Shown: piece after piece, positions 8,408-17,693 of the stretch
How positions within the stretch are numbered: the stretch's first letter is position 1
How the letters are laid out: each line of letters opens with the position of its first letter
From: JACVRN01 sp036389255
Lineage (GTDB): Bacteria > Acidobacteriota > Blastocatellia > Pyrinomonadales > Pyrinomonadaceae
DNA length: 64,000 nt
Assembly (NCBI GenBank): GCA_036389255.1
Contig: DASVQI010000026.1
Location: 1 to 64,000, forward strand
Direction: 5' to 3'
Made by a program: the position numbers and the translations under genes
Notes under the pieces: generated by a model
The model's input: the letters and a program-made list of their open reading frames with translations, nothing else
Told to the model about the DNA's origin: nothing
The model's database searches: none

Positions 8408-10168
8408 ATGGGCAAACAGAGGCGGCGTTTCTGCCTTGTGCTGATTAAGCCGTCGCATTATGACGACGAGGGCTACGTTATACAGTGGCTCAGGTCTGCC
8501 ATACCGTCTAACAGTCTGGCGGTGCTCTACGGGCTCGCGCTCGAATGTGCGGAGCAGAAAGTTCTGGGCGACGGGGTTGAGCTTGAGATACACGCCTTTG
8601 ACGAGACTAACACGCACATACGACCCGAGCGCGTAGCCTCTCTGGTTAAAAGCGCCGACATGGGAATGGTGATGATGGTCGGCGTGCAGTCCAACCAGTT
8701 CCCTCGCGCGCTGGACATCGCAAAGCCTTTGCGCGAGCGCGGCCTGCCGGTGGCAGTCGGCGGCTTTCACGTCTCAGGCACTATCTCCATGCTGAAGGAG
8801 CAAGACCCGTACGTGAAGCGGGCGGCCGAGATGGGTGTGTCGCTCTTTGCGGGCGAGGCCGAAGGACGCCTCGGACAAGTTTTGCTGGATGCCGCGCGTG
8901 GAGAGCTTCAGCCGCTCTACAACTTCATGAGCGACCTGCCGAATCTGGAAGGGGCCGCGATACCGCTTCTCCCGGCGGAGAGGGTGATGCGTACGGCTGG
9001 CGCTAACACCAGCTTCGACGCTGGACGGGGCTGTCCTTATCAATGCTCCTTCTGCACCATCATCAACGTTCAGGGGCGCAAGTCCCGCCGCCGCTCGCCC
9101 GACGACATAGAGCGAATCGTGCGCGCCAACATAGCGCAGGGCATACACCGCTTCTTCATCACTGACGACAACTTCGCGCGCAACAAGGATTGGGAAGCAG
9201 TCCTCGACCGGCTGATTCATCTGCGCGAAGTAGAGCGCCTTGAGATGAATTTCATCATACAGGTAGACACGCTCTGTCATCGGCTGCCGAATTTTATAGA
9301 GAAGTGCTCGCGGGCCGGAGTCAAGCGCGTCTTCATAGGGCTTGAGAACATAAACCCGGCGAATCTGCTGGGCGCTAAGAAGCAGCAGAACAAGATAACC
9401 GAGTACCGCAAGATGCTGCTGGCGTGGAAAGAGGCGAGGGTGCTGACCTATTGCGGCTACATCTTAGGCTTCCCGAACGACACGCCCGAGTCCGTCATAC
9501 ACGACATAAAAGTCATACAGAAGGAGCTTCCCGTAGACCTTCTGGAATTCTTTTATCTCACGCCGCTCCCCGGCTCCGAAGACCATAAGAATCTGCACGA
9601 GGCGGGAGCATGGATGGATGCCGACCTGAACAAGTATGACCTCAACCACGCGGTGGCCGAGCATCAGAACATGTCGCGCGCGGAGTGGGAGCAGACCTAC
9701 CGCCTCGCGTGGGAGACTTACTATTCGGACGAGCACATAGAGACGGTGCTTAAGCGAGCGATTGCAACGGGCATCAGTCCGGGCAAGGCTCTCTTTTTAA
9801 TCTTCTGGTTCAAGGGCTGCATAGGGCTTGAGAAGATACACCCTCTGGAAGGCGGCTTTCTTCGCATGAAGCATCGCCGCACGCGCCGCTCCGGTCTTCC
9901 CGTGGAACCGGCGCTCGTCTTCTATCCTAAATTCCTGTTTGAGACTGTCTCGAAGGTGACTCGATGGGTTTCTCTCTATGCTCGTCTGCGCCTCATCTAT
10001 CGAAAGGTCAAGCGCGACCCGGCGCGGCACGACTACATGGATTTGGCCATCACGCCCGTCACGGATGACGAGATGGAGACGCGTGAGATGTTCCAGTCCG
10101 AGTTCGCGCAAGCCTACGTGGGCCGCGTGCGCCGCATGGAGAGAATCAGACGCGGCGAAGCTGTCTGA
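8408..10168 (+). CDS. B12-binding-domain radical SAM protein
   Basis: This is a 586-residue radical SAM enzyme of unknown substrate. Residues about 10-150 resemble the cobalamin-binding Rossmann domain that precedes many radical SAM cores. GCPYQCSFC gives the CxxxCxxC motif for the 4Fe-4S cluster, followed by a TIM-barrel-like region (TDDNFARN, GLENINP, YILGFPNDT). The C-terminal 150 residues are basic. The ATG at 8408 is chosen; the frame stays open to a TTG at 8357, which is also possible, and neither has a strong ribosome site. Its stop lies 3 bases from that of the convergent M1 peptidase gene. Members of this class do methylations or rearrangements, but nothing nearby reveals the product. 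Confidence 0.88.
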   Translation: MGKQRRRFCLVLIKPSHYDDEGYVIQWLRSAIPSNSLAVLYGLALECAEQKVLGDGVELEIHAFDETNTHIRPERVASLVKSADMGMVMMVGVQSNQFPRALDIAKPLRERGLPVAVGGFHVSGTISMLKEQDPYVKRAAEMGVSLFAGEAEGRLGQVLLDAARGELQPLYNFMSDLPNLEGAAIPLLPAERVMRTAGANTSFDAGRGCPYQCSFCTIINVQGRKSRRRSPDDIERIVRANIAQGIHRFFITDDNFARNKDWEAVLDRLIHLREVERLEMNFIIQVDTLCHRLPNFIEKCSRAGVKRVFIGLENINPANLLGAKKQQNKITEYRKMLLAWKEARVLTYCGYILGFPNDTPESVIHDIKVIQKELPVDLLEFFYLTPLPGSEDHKNLHEAGAWMDADLNKYDLNHAVAEHQNMSRAEWEQTYRLAWETYYSDEHIETVLKRAIATGISPGKALFLIFWFKGCIGLEKIHPLEGGFLRMKHRRTRRSGLPVEPALVFYPKFLFETVSKVTRWVSLYARLRLIYRKVKRDPARHDYMDLAITPVTDDEMETREMFQSEFAQAYVGRVRRMERIRRGEAV

Positions 10169-10171
10169 GCT

Positions 10172-11989
10172 TCAAGGCTGTTTTTCAAGCGCCCTCTTCG
10201 CCATAGCGCGTATGAGGCGCGAGCCGTCACTCGCTGCGCGCTCCTCAAGCGCGGCCTTTAGCTGCCCTCGCGCGCTCTCATCTTTTGTAGAAGCCAGAAG
10301 AGATTGAATCTGCTCAAGAGCGTCCGCGCGGCCAGCCGCGTCGGGCTCGTGAGCTAGCTGGTAGAGCAACATGGAGAGCGGCCTCTCTTCCTGCTTCACG
10401 CGGAAGGGCAGATGACCGCCGTCGTCCAACCGCACCGATAAAAGAGTTCCCGGCAGGCTGAACCGCACCTCCTGTTTCCTGTCCTTCAACTCTACGCGGC
10501 GGCTCATGCGCCCCGCGCCCGCCGTTTCGACCGCGACCTGAAGCCGGATGTTCCAGAGCGCCTGCTGTCTTTGCTCCAACTCTATTACGACCTGATTGTT
10601 CTCTACGCGATGCCTTGCAACGATGTCGGGCGCGCTCGCGCCGTAAATCCATTGCTCGAAGAAGCGCGTGAGCGACAGCCCGCTCGCTTCCTCCATGGCT
10701 TTCCGCAGGTCGCCGGTCACGACGCTCTTGTTGAAGTTGCGCGAAGTGTAGAGCCGCACGCCGCGCCAGAAAGCCTTCTCTCCAAGCTCGTAGCGCAGCA
10801 GGTTCAGCACCAGCGCGCCCTTGTCATAAACGATTGGGCCTCCGGCCTGAGATTCAGCGACCGGCGTGCGGGAAGCCAACTGCCTGTCCTTTCCAGCAGC
10901 CCTGATTCGCTCGTAGCCCACGCGAGCCAGCCACATGTCGCGGTCGTATTCGTCTCTGCCGAAGCGGCGCTCGCGGTATGCGCTCATCATAAGCTCCGCG
11001 AAGCTCTCGTTGAGCCAGAAGTCGGCCCAGCCGGCGCAGGCGACCCTGTTTCCCCACCATTGATGCGCGAACTCGTGAGCTATGAGCCAGTTCTCGCGCG
11101 GCTCCGCCAGCACATCCCGGCCATAGTTTTCGCGTATCACCGTGAAGGCGCTCATCTCCTGCGCCACGCTGCCTGAAGCCAGAACCTGCGTGTAACGCTT
11201 CAAGGGATAGCGCACGCCTGCGCGCTCTTCAAAGAACTCCATGATGTCGGAAGTGTCAGCGAAGATGCGCTCGATTTCGGCTGGCGTGTAGAGATTGCGC
11301 GCCATGAAGAAGAGCCGCACGTCTCCTTTCACGCGCGTAACTTCCTGAAATTTTCCGGCGGCAAAGCCGAAGACGAAAGGCGGGACGCTTCCTCTCTCGA
11401 CCCAGACGTGCGCTGTGCGGTTCTGCCCCGCGCTCTCCTTCCTAAGAAGCTCGCCGTTCGCAACCATCTTGAAATCGTCAGGCAGGATTAACTTCAGCGC
11501 GAGCGTAGCCTTGTCGCCGGGGTCGAAGTTACAGACCATCCAGCGCGGGGTGTTGTAAGCGGCGTATAGATGGTCTGCGAAAAACTTGAGCCCGCGCGCG
11601 GGCTTCGCCCTGTAGCGAATCTTCAGTACGCGCGTCTGACTGGAAAGAGCCCTCGGGAATTGTATGAAGAGCTTTCCTTCCCTTGCCTCAAACTTTAAAG
11701 GCACGCCCGCGTCCGACACCTCTTCCACCTGTAGCTCCTGAGCATCCAGCGACAGTTCAGAAAGATTCTTGACGCGTGTAACGAAGCTTATGCGCACCTC
11801 TCCCGCAATCGTCTGTTCCTGTAGATTCGGCTCTATGGTGACCTCATAGTGCAGCACATCTATGTTCGCGCCTGCCGCGATTAACGGAAAGAAGATGAAA
11901 ATGAATAGCAGTAGGATGAAGCGAAATGACGGGCGGCTGACAGCCTTTGCCGCTCGTTGCTCAAGCCTCTTGTTCAGGAGTTCACGCAT
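10172..11989 (-). CDS. M1-family (gluzincin) peptidase, exported
   Basis: This 605-residue protein has a hydrophobic N-terminal segment (residues 22-43) that acts as signal peptide or anchor, so it should work in the periplasm. The M1 zinc site is present: HEFAHQWWG with a following NESFAE Glu about 19 residues later. The usual GxMEN exopeptidase motif is replaced by an AQEMSAF sequence, so amine-end recognition may differ from classical aminopeptidases. The C-terminal 100 residues are helical. It stands alone: convergent with the radical SAM gene and 60 bases after the start-proximal end of the receptor gene's stop. Confidence 0.88.
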   Translation of the reverse strand: MRELLNKRLEQRAAKAVSRPSFRFILLLFIFIFFPLIAAGANIDVLHYEVTIEPNLQEQTIAGEVRISFVTRVKNLSELSLDAQELQVEEVSDAGVPLKFEAREGKLFIQFPRALSSQTRVLKIRYRAKPARGLKFFADHLYAAYNTPRWMVCNFDPGDKATLALKLILPDDFKMVANGELLRKESAGQNRTAHVWVERGSVPPFVFGFAAGKFQEVTRVKGDVRLFFMARNLYTPAEIERIFADTSDIMEFFEERAGVRYPLKRYTQVLASGSVAQEMSAFTVIRENYGRDVLAEPRENWLIAHEFAHQWWGNRVACAGWADFWLNESFAELMMSAYRERRFGRDEYDRDMWLARVGYERIRAAGKDRQLASRTPVAESQAGGPIVYDKGALVLNLLRYELGEKAFWRGVRLYTSRNFNKSVVTGDLRKAMEEASGLSLTRFFEQWIYGASAPDIVARHRVENNQVVIELEQRQQALWNIRLQVAVETAGAGRMSRRVELKDRKQEVRFSLPGTLLSVRLDDGGHLPFRVKQEERPLSMLLYQLAHEPDAAGRADALEQIQSLLASTKDESARGQLKAALEERAASDGSRLIRAMAKRALEKQP

Positions 11990-12049
11990 CTGCTCTTAGC
12001 TTATCACGCTCTTATTTCATTATCACACGCGTCTTCACTTGAAACGTCT

Positions 12050-15025
12050 TCAGAAAGTGAAGCGAAGCTGTGTCTCAAGCCTGCGGTTCCCGGCGGCAGG
12101 ATTCGCGCCGCCGAAGCCGAAGCTCCCGGCTGACGAAACGGACTGGCCGAAGAGCGGCGAGCTTAGATTGCCTACGGGGACGCCGCCGTTGGTTCGATTG
12201 AAGAGATTCTGCACGCGCAAGGTCAGAGTCAGGCCGTAACGCTTCTCCGCGTTTGCGGCAGTTCTTGATTGAGCAGCCGCGCCGCTCCCGCCCTGTGTGT
12301 TTGAGACAACGCCGCCGAAGCCGAAGGTGCGGCTCACGTTCAGGTTGACGACGAAGAAGGACGGGCCTTGTCCGAAGTTGCGCGGGATAATCTGTTGTCC
12401 CGCTTCAGGGTTCGGGTCAAAGGCTCCGAAACGCGTCATCACCACGCCGGGCTTGCTCAAGTCCGTGGCAAAGGCCGGGCGGTCTGTAAAGAGCGTGTCG
12501 CCGTTCGCGTCCAGCCCCGTGGTGATGTTGAAGGGACGGCCCGATGTCGCTATCACGAGCGGGCTCAGGCGAATCCCGAAGCGCGTGGCGAAGTTCCCGC
12601 CCATCGAAAATGTGTGACGCACATCGAACGAAGAGCGGCTGTACTCGCCGCTCGGGTCGTAGCTGTTCGCGGGAAAAGTCCCAAGCCCTTCGGTGTCGCT
12701 CATGGTCTTGTTCAGGCTGTAGTTGACGAAGAAGGAGAGGTTGCTGCTCAGCCTGTTGTTGACGGCCACGAGCAGTTGATTCTGGTTTATGCGCCCGCCG
12801 GATTCGAACTGAAGAATGTTTCCGGCGCTCGCATCGGGGCGAACGCCGCTTCCCGAAACGTTCGGGTTAAAGGTTCCCGGAAGCGGCGCGTTCACGTTGC
12901 GCGAGTTGAAGGCGCGACGCGTGCGCGAGTTGATGTAGGTCAGCGTTACGGTCGTCTTCAGTGGCAGTTGCCGCTCAAGGCTCAGCGCAGATTGAATCAT
13001 GTATGGAACGCGCAAGGCTACGCCTATGCGTCGTATGAGCGGCGGGAAACTTGTGTTTGCGGCGACCGATTCGAACGAAGGCACCGCCGGGAAAAGGTCT
13101 AGCACGGCCGGGTCGGACAGCACGAACTGCCTCTGCGTGATGCCGTTGTAGCGGCTGGCCGTGACGACTATGTTCTCGTTGAAGCGGTCGTAGAAGAGCC
13201 CGAAGCCGCCGCGAACTACGAGTTGCGGCTCTTTCGTCTTCTGCTTGGGAGCCCACGCGAAGGAGATGCGCGGCGCAAGATTCAAGCCGTTGTTGATGTT
13301 GGTCTGCGATTCGTAGCGCAGGCCCAGACTCAAGCTTAGCTCAGGACGCACGCGCCACTCGTCCTGAACGAAAGCGCCGAAGTCCACCTGCCGCCCGTAT
13401 GACGCGGGCTCGCCGCCCGTTAAGGAGAACTGCGTCGCGCCTCCGCCCCGCGCGCGAATCTCAGCCGCCGACAGCCCCCTGCGTAGAAAAAGAAGCGTGC
13501 GGCGGTAACGCTCAATGCTTGTGATGTTGGACATGACCGGCTGGCCGCTCACGTCCGGCACAATCTCGCCTGCGGCATCCAGCTCGGGCGCAAGGCCGCC
13601 CGCGAAAGTAAACGACCCTCCGAAGTTGAACGTGGAGATGTCTTCGATTCCGGTCACGCGCAAACGCCCGCCGGCCCTCAACGTGTGGCCGCCCATGGTG
13701 AAAGCCGCATTGTCCTGTAGCCACAAACGCCACTCGGGATTGGATTCGTGCCCGATGCCTGTGCCGCCTCCGTTGAAGGCTCCCAGCACGTTGACGGTGG
13801 GCCGGGACGAGTCGCCATACTCCACCTGATTCTCGTAGATGTACTGCACGCGAAACTCGTTCAAGACACGCTCGCTCAGGATTGCAGTCTCCGTGAATTG
13901 AAAGGTCTGGACGGTGTTCGTTACGCGGTAAGCGGCTTCGGGCAGAAAGAAACCGCCGACGTTGGCCCGCTCGTTCTCAAGACGAAAGAGAGCGTAGCGC
14001 GCAGTCAAATTGTGATTCGGGTTGAGCTGGTAGTCCAGACGCGCGCCTGAGCCGAGTCTAGTCTGCGGAACCGTCACGGCCTGCCGGAAAGGGATTATGT
14101 TGAGCGCGTCGTCCAGCACAGTAGCATTCACCACCACGTTGTCGTCCGTCTCCCGCCGCTCAAAATTGAAGATGACCGAGGCTCTGTTCTTGATGACGGG
14201 GCCGCTTATATTCGCGCCGTACTGGCGCGTCTGGTAGGGGGCGCGATTCTGCGCGAAGGGATTGCGCGAGTTCAGGCTCTCGTCCGCGAAGCCTAGGAAA
14301 GCTTCGCCGCGCAAGCGGTCTGTGCCCGGACGCGTCAGGATTTGTATCTGCCCGAAACCCAGCCGGTCGTTCTCAGCCGAGAAAGGATTTTGATTGATGC
14401 GTATCTCTCGGATAGTCGAGCGGGGCGGAAGCGGCTGGCCCGTGTTCATAAAGCCGTCTATCAGAATCTGTCCGCCCTGCGGCCCTGCCGACGGGCCTAC
14501 TAGAGCCTGCAAAGCGCCCATCAAATCATCCGGGTCATCCGGGAGCGCGTCCAGTTCCGCGCCTCTCAAGACAGTTGCGCTGCGGTTGTTCTCGGCATCC
14601 GTGCTCAACTGCTCGCCCGTGCCGACCGCGACTTCCTCATTCTTCATCTCAACGCGAAGCTGAATGTCCAGCGTCTGCGCTCTACCGGCCGCGACGCGCA
14701 CCGACGCGTCTTCGTAGAGCGCAAAGCCGGAAGCTGAGACGCGAAGATGATAGAGGCCGGGTTCGAGTCCATCCAGCACGAACTCGCCGCGCTCGGTTGT
14801 CTGAACAGAGCGCTCCGCGCCCTTGGCGTCAATCGCACTGACTTTAGCGCCTAGAATCAGACCGCCAAGCTCGTCCCGCACACGGCCCCTGAGCGTCCCC
14901 GTCGGCGCTTGCGCGAAAGAAACCGCAGCGACTGAAAACAGCAAGAGCAACGGAATGAGCCGCGAAATCGGGCGCGGCGGCGCGAAGAGAATACGACACA
15001 AATTTTCACGACGAGGCAGCATCAT
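12050..15025 (-). CDS. Oar-like TonB-dependent outer-membrane receptor
   Basis: This 991-residue protein carries a signal peptide (hydrophobic run around residues 20-38, cleaved near SFAQA). Residues about 42-125 form a carboxypeptidase-regulatory-like beta-sandwich (GTLRGRVRDELGG, then GLEPGLYHLRVSASGF). A plug-like region (about 140-230, with QILIDGFMN) and a long beta-barrel follow. The last residues, LRFTF, end in Phe as outer-membrane barrels do. The ATG pair at 15025 has GGAG 7 bases upstream. Acidobacteriota encode many such receptors; the cargo is unknown. No inner-membrane transporter or degradative enzymes sit beside it, so a substrate cannot be inferred. Confidence 0.9.
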   Translation of the reverse strand: MMLPRRENLCRILFAPPRPISRLIPLLLLFSVAAVSFAQAPTGTLRGRVRDELGGLILGAKVSAIDAKGAERSVQTTERGEFVLDGLEPGLYHLRVSASGFALYEDASVRVAAGRAQTLDIQLRVEMKNEEVAVGTGEQLSTDAENNRSATVLRGAELDALPDDPDDLMGALQALVGPSAGPQGGQILIDGFMNTGQPLPPRSTIREIRINQNPFSAENDRLGFGQIQILTRPGTDRLRGEAFLGFADESLNSRNPFAQNRAPYQTRQYGANISGPVIKNRASVIFNFERRETDDNVVVNATVLDDALNIIPFRQAVTVPQTRLGSGARLDYQLNPNHNLTARYALFRLENERANVGGFFLPEAAYRVTNTVQTFQFTETAILSERVLNEFRVQYIYENQVEYGDSSRPTVNVLGAFNGGGTGIGHESNPEWRLWLQDNAAFTMGGHTLRAGGRLRVTGIEDISTFNFGGSFTFAGGLAPELDAAGEIVPDVSGQPVMSNITSIERYRRTLLFLRRGLSAAEIRARGGGATQFSLTGGEPASYGRQVDFGAFVQDEWRVRPELSLSLGLRYESQTNINNGLNLAPRISFAWAPKQKTKEPQLVVRGGFGLFYDRFNENIVVTASRYNGITQRQFVLSDPAVLDLFPAVPSFESVAANTSFPPLIRRIGVALRVPYMIQSALSLERQLPLKTTVTLTYINSRTRRAFNSRNVNAPLPGTFNPNVSGSGVRPDASAGNILQFESGGRINQNQLLVAVNNRLSSNLSFFVNYSLNKTMSDTEGLGTFPANSYDPSGEYSRSSFDVRHTFSMGGNFATRFGIRLSPLVIATSGRPFNITTGLDANGDTLFTDRPAFATDLSKPGVVMTRFGAFDPNPEAGQQIIPRNFGQGPSFFVVNLNVSRTFGFGGVVSNTQGGSGAAAQSRTAANAEKRYGLTLTLRVQNLFNRTNGGVPVGNLSSPLFGQSVSSAGSFGFGGANPAAGNRRLETQLRFTF

Positions 15026-15072
15026 CTTCTTGCTCCGTTCCAGATTCTTCCCCTTGTCTAAAAGACAGACCT

Positions 15073-15120
15073 GTCCTGTGAGGGATGATTCAACTCGGGA
15101 ATCATCCCCCCGCTCAGGAC
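15073..15120 (-). terminator. compound hairpin downstream of the BlaR1-type gene
   Basis: An inner 10-base perfect stem (15082-15091 with 15099-15108) sits inside an outer GTCCTG/CAGGAC pair (15073-15078, 15115-15120). On the minus strand it is followed by a T-rich stretch (GTCTGTCTTTT), consistent with ending the blaI-type operon before the receptor gene. Confidence 0.6.
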
Positions 15121-15138
15121 TAGAGATTTTTGTTCTTC

Positions 15139-17166
15139 TTACTGCGGCTTGTTTGGATTCTTCAGCCCGTCTTTACCGAACTGCCACATGTACCTCGGAA
15201 GCACAGGGTCGCCGCGTATGTCCACGCCTTTGTCCAAGGCCCAGCGCTCTATCCACGAGATGCCCCAAGAGCCTGCGTAGCCGGGCGGCTCCGCGAAGGC
15301 TTTGTCTTCTAGCGCCTCGTCCATGGTGATAAAGCCATAGCCGCGCCGCTTGAGCATCTCCATCAGGCGGTCGAAGTTGTCCGCGTTGAGCGCGCTTGCG
15401 GAGAGCATCAAGACCTGCGGAATCTCTCGCCCGAAGACTTTTGTGGACAACTGCTCATAGTGCGCGAAGATGCTCTCTATGTAAGGGACGTACTCGTCGC
15501 TGATGCGCTTCATCACGTCCGTCTCTCCGCGACGACGCGCCTCAAGGTAAGCGTTCGAGAAAATCCAGTCCGCGTTATCAATCGTGACGGCATGTATGCG
15601 GTAGCCGCGCTCCTTCAGAAACTGCTCGAAGGCGCGCTTCGTCTCCGGGTTAGGCCCCGTGTTGAGGAACGGATAGCTGAAATACTTCAACTGCCGCCCG
15701 CGCTCCTGCATAAGCTGGCGCGTGACCTGCTCGCCGCGAATGACGTTGGCCTCGTAAACATCTAGCGGCGTGTTATAGAGGCTCATGTGCTTGTAACTCT
15801 GATTGCCAAGCTCGTGACCTGCGTCCAGCCATCTTCGCAGCAGGTTGATGCGGGCCTCCGTCTGCCCTTCCCTGTAGAGCTGGCCTTCGCCCACGAACCC
15901 CACGGCCTTGACGTTGTGGCGGGCCATACCCGCCAGCAGCTTATCCGTAGTCTCGTTGAGCGACTCGACCGTTTCGTCGCCGCCGCGATAGTAAGGAAGC
16001 CCCACGAAGGTCACGGCCACGGCTCGCCTGTTAGAAGATGCCTGCGGCTTTAGCCCTTCAGGGTTGGTGACTGAAAGCAACGCCCCTTGTGCTGCCACGA
16101 GCGCGCCCGACGTGATGACAAAGAGCAGTAACGCTGCCAGCCACGCGGGACGGCGCTGCTCGTCGCGCGCAGGGTGAGCCGAGATTAAACGGCGCACGCG
16201 CGAGATGAGCGAGCCGCCTCCGTTGGCTGCCAGCGCCAGCCCACTTTCCGGCCCGGTTCTAAGCGTCTCAAGCTCCGCCAGCGCGCGAGCATAGAGCAGA
16301 GTGTCGCCGCAAGCTTCCACGGCTAAATCGTCGCAGGCATGCTCGCGCTCTATACGTATCTGCTTTGAAACCCACCAGACAGCCGGATGATAAAAAAGCA
16401 GCGTCTCCGCGATTGATTGCAGCAGGTTTACCAGATAATCATAACGACGAACGTGCGCGAGCTCGTGCGCCAGCAGGGCGTCCAACTGCTGCTGGCTGAG
16501 CCCCGTGAAGGCGCTCACCGGCACAAGCACGACTGGCCGCAGCCATCCGATTACAGTCGGAACTTCCACCAGCACCGATTTATACAGCCGCACCGGGCGC
16601 GAGATGCCTATGCGGCGAGCCAGCCGCGCGAAGGATTCCTCGCAGGCAGCGCCCGCCCGGCCCAAGCCCCTGCGCTTCAGGCGCTCCGTGGCCATCCAGC
16701 CGCTAAAGAGCCGCGCCGAAAAGATGACCATTCCTCCAAGCCAGAAAAGCACCAGCCAACGCGCGAGCCGCGCGAATCGCCCTTCTGTCAATGTCTGAAA
16801 CGAAGCTAGGTCAGACGGTCTGTCTGCGCCTCCCGCAGAGTCGGCCTGCGTCGGGGGCGAGCCCTTCGGCAAGTTGCCTCTAGCATCTATGGACTGGCGG
16901 CTGCCGGACAGCGCCGCCCTCTGTCCTGCGGAAGAGCCCGCGCCCGGCATTGAGCTGTAAAGGCTGTAGAGAGTCGCTGCGGGCGCTGCCAGCATCAGGG
17001 TGAGGCCAATCGTTGCCGCAGCGTAACGCGCCTGCGACGAAAAGCCGCGCATGAGCTGAAGCGCAAACAGCAGCAGAATCGCCACGAGCGCTCCCTGCCA
17101 CAGGGAATGCATGAGTGCCCAGCCTATTGCCTGCACGAGAGGCTGCAAACCTGTCTGCAACATCAT
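15139..17166 (-). CDS. BlaR1/MecR1-type M56 protease with a degenerate NodB-like sensor domain
   Basis: This 675-residue membrane protein should be the signal transducer for the adjacent repressor. The N-terminal half is an M56 antirepressor protease: several membrane helices (about 12-40, 50-70, 135-152), the zinc motif HELAH (234-238) and a downstream EREHACDD. A further helix lies at about 341-362. Where BlaR1 has a penicillin-binding sensor, residues 381-640 form a polysaccharide-deacetylase (CE4/NodB) fold: VAVTF, AVGFVGEG, SYPFLNTGPN, VTIDNADW. Two metal-binding positions differ from the family: TFDD is TFVG (386-389), and the HxxxH pair is Q456-S-Y-K-H460. This suggests binding rather than catalysis. 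Its start overlaps the blaI-type stop by 4 bases (ATGA), indicating translational coupling. Confidence 0.88.
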   Translation of the reverse strand: MMLQTGLQPLVQAIGWALMHSLWQGALVAILLLFALQLMRGFSSQARYAAATIGLTLMLAAPAATLYSLYSSMPGAGSSAGQRAALSGSRQSIDARGNLPKGSPPTQADSAGGADRPSDLASFQTLTEGRFARLARWLVLFWLGGMVIFSARLFSGWMATERLKRRGLGRAGAACEESFARLARRIGISRPVRLYKSVLVEVPTVIGWLRPVVLVPVSAFTGLSQQQLDALLAHELAHVRRYDYLVNLLQSIAETLLFYHPAVWWVSKQIRIEREHACDDLAVEACGDTLLYARALAELETLRTGPESGLALAANGGGSLISRVRRLISAHPARDEQRRPAWLAALLLFVITSGALVAAQGALLSVTNPEGLKPQASSNRRAVAVTFVGLPYYRGGDETVESLNETTDKLLAGMARHNVKAVGFVGEGQLYREGQTEARINLLRRWLDAGHELGNQSYKHMSLYNTPLDVYEANVIRGEQVTRQLMQERGRQLKYFSYPFLNTGPNPETKRAFEQFLKERGYRIHAVTIDNADWIFSNAYLEARRRGETDVMKRISDEYVPYIESIFAHYEQLSTKVFGREIPQVLMLSASALNADNFDRLMEMLKRRGYGFITMDEALEDKAFAEPPGYAGSWGISWIERWALDKGVDIRGDPVLPRYMWQFGKDGLKNPNKPQ

Positions 17167-17552
17167 TTTTTCCCTCCCTCAAGCTCGTCCAGCATGCGCC
17201 GAATCTCCGCCAGCTCCTCCCTAGAAGCCTTCTTCGAAGAGAGCGCCTGCATCACAAGCTTCGTCGGAGAACCATTGAAGGCCCTGTCCAGAAGGTCTGA
17301 GAGAAGCTGTCGCTGCGTCTCGTCCTGCGCTCTTTCAGCCTGATAAACGTGCGTCCTATCGCTCTGGTCGCGGCTGACAAGCCCCTTCTCCGACATAATC
17401 TGCATGAACTTCAGAACGGTCGTGTAGCCAATCTCCCGGCTCTCAAGCAAGACTTCGTAGACCTCTCGCACGGTGCTGGGGCCGCGTTGCCACAGCACGT
17501 TGAGAATCTCAAGCTCTGCGTCCGTAGGTCTTGGCAAATTTTTACTCGCCAT
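17163..17552 (-). CDS. BlaI/MecI/CopY-family transcriptional repressor
   Basis: This 129-residue protein matches the winged-helix BlaI family in length and pattern: PTDAELEILNVLWQRGPSTV, then a recognition region GYTTVLKFMQIMSEKGLV. The C-terminal half is a helical dimerisation region with the basic and charged end typical of the family. In known systems a partner BlaR1 protease relieves repression when its sensor is engaged; here the partner directly follows with a 4-base overlap. Two palindromes lie 48-84 bases upstream of the start and over a TTGACA box, so autoregulation is likely. The target genes beyond this operon are not identifiable here. Confidence 0.93.
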   Translation of the reverse strand: MASKNLPRPTDAELEILNVLWQRGPSTVREVYEVLLESREIGYTTVLKFMQIMSEKGLVSRDQSDRTHVYQAERAQDETQRQLLSDLLDRAFNGSPTKLVMQALSSKKASREELAEIRRMLDELEGGKK

Positions 17553-17593
17553 TATTCACCTTCATAATCGAGGCTGTAATCTGACACGCGAGA

Positions 17594-17636
17594 GGCTACT
17601 ACGAAAGAATTCGTAATGTCAACGAAAATCTTCGTA
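17594..17636 (-). promoter_or_regulatory. promoter and paired operator-like palindromes of the blaI-type operon
   Basis: Two palindromes of form WACGAA-N4-TTCGTA occur at 17600-17615 (perfect, spacer AGAA) and 17621-17636 (one mismatch), with centres 21 bases apart, about two helical turns. On the minus strand TTGACA (17622-17617) lies between them, with TAGCCT (17598-17593) 18 bases further on as a possible -10. Position and symmetry fit operators bound cooperatively by BlaI-type dimers. Confidence 0.7.
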
Positions 17637-17693
17637 GTTAATTATAGAGTTGGAATTTCGGAAGCTTTCGGGGATGAAAATGTGTGTGGGAAA

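Noticed and set aside
12368..13102. 244-codon plus-strand frame
   Set aside because: It lies opposite the conserved beta-barrel of the TonB receptor and is rich in Arg and Ala as antisense frames are.
14761..14775. GGTTCGA-like sequence suggesting a tRNA arm
   Set aside because: It lies in receptor coding sequence and no cloverleaf forms around it.
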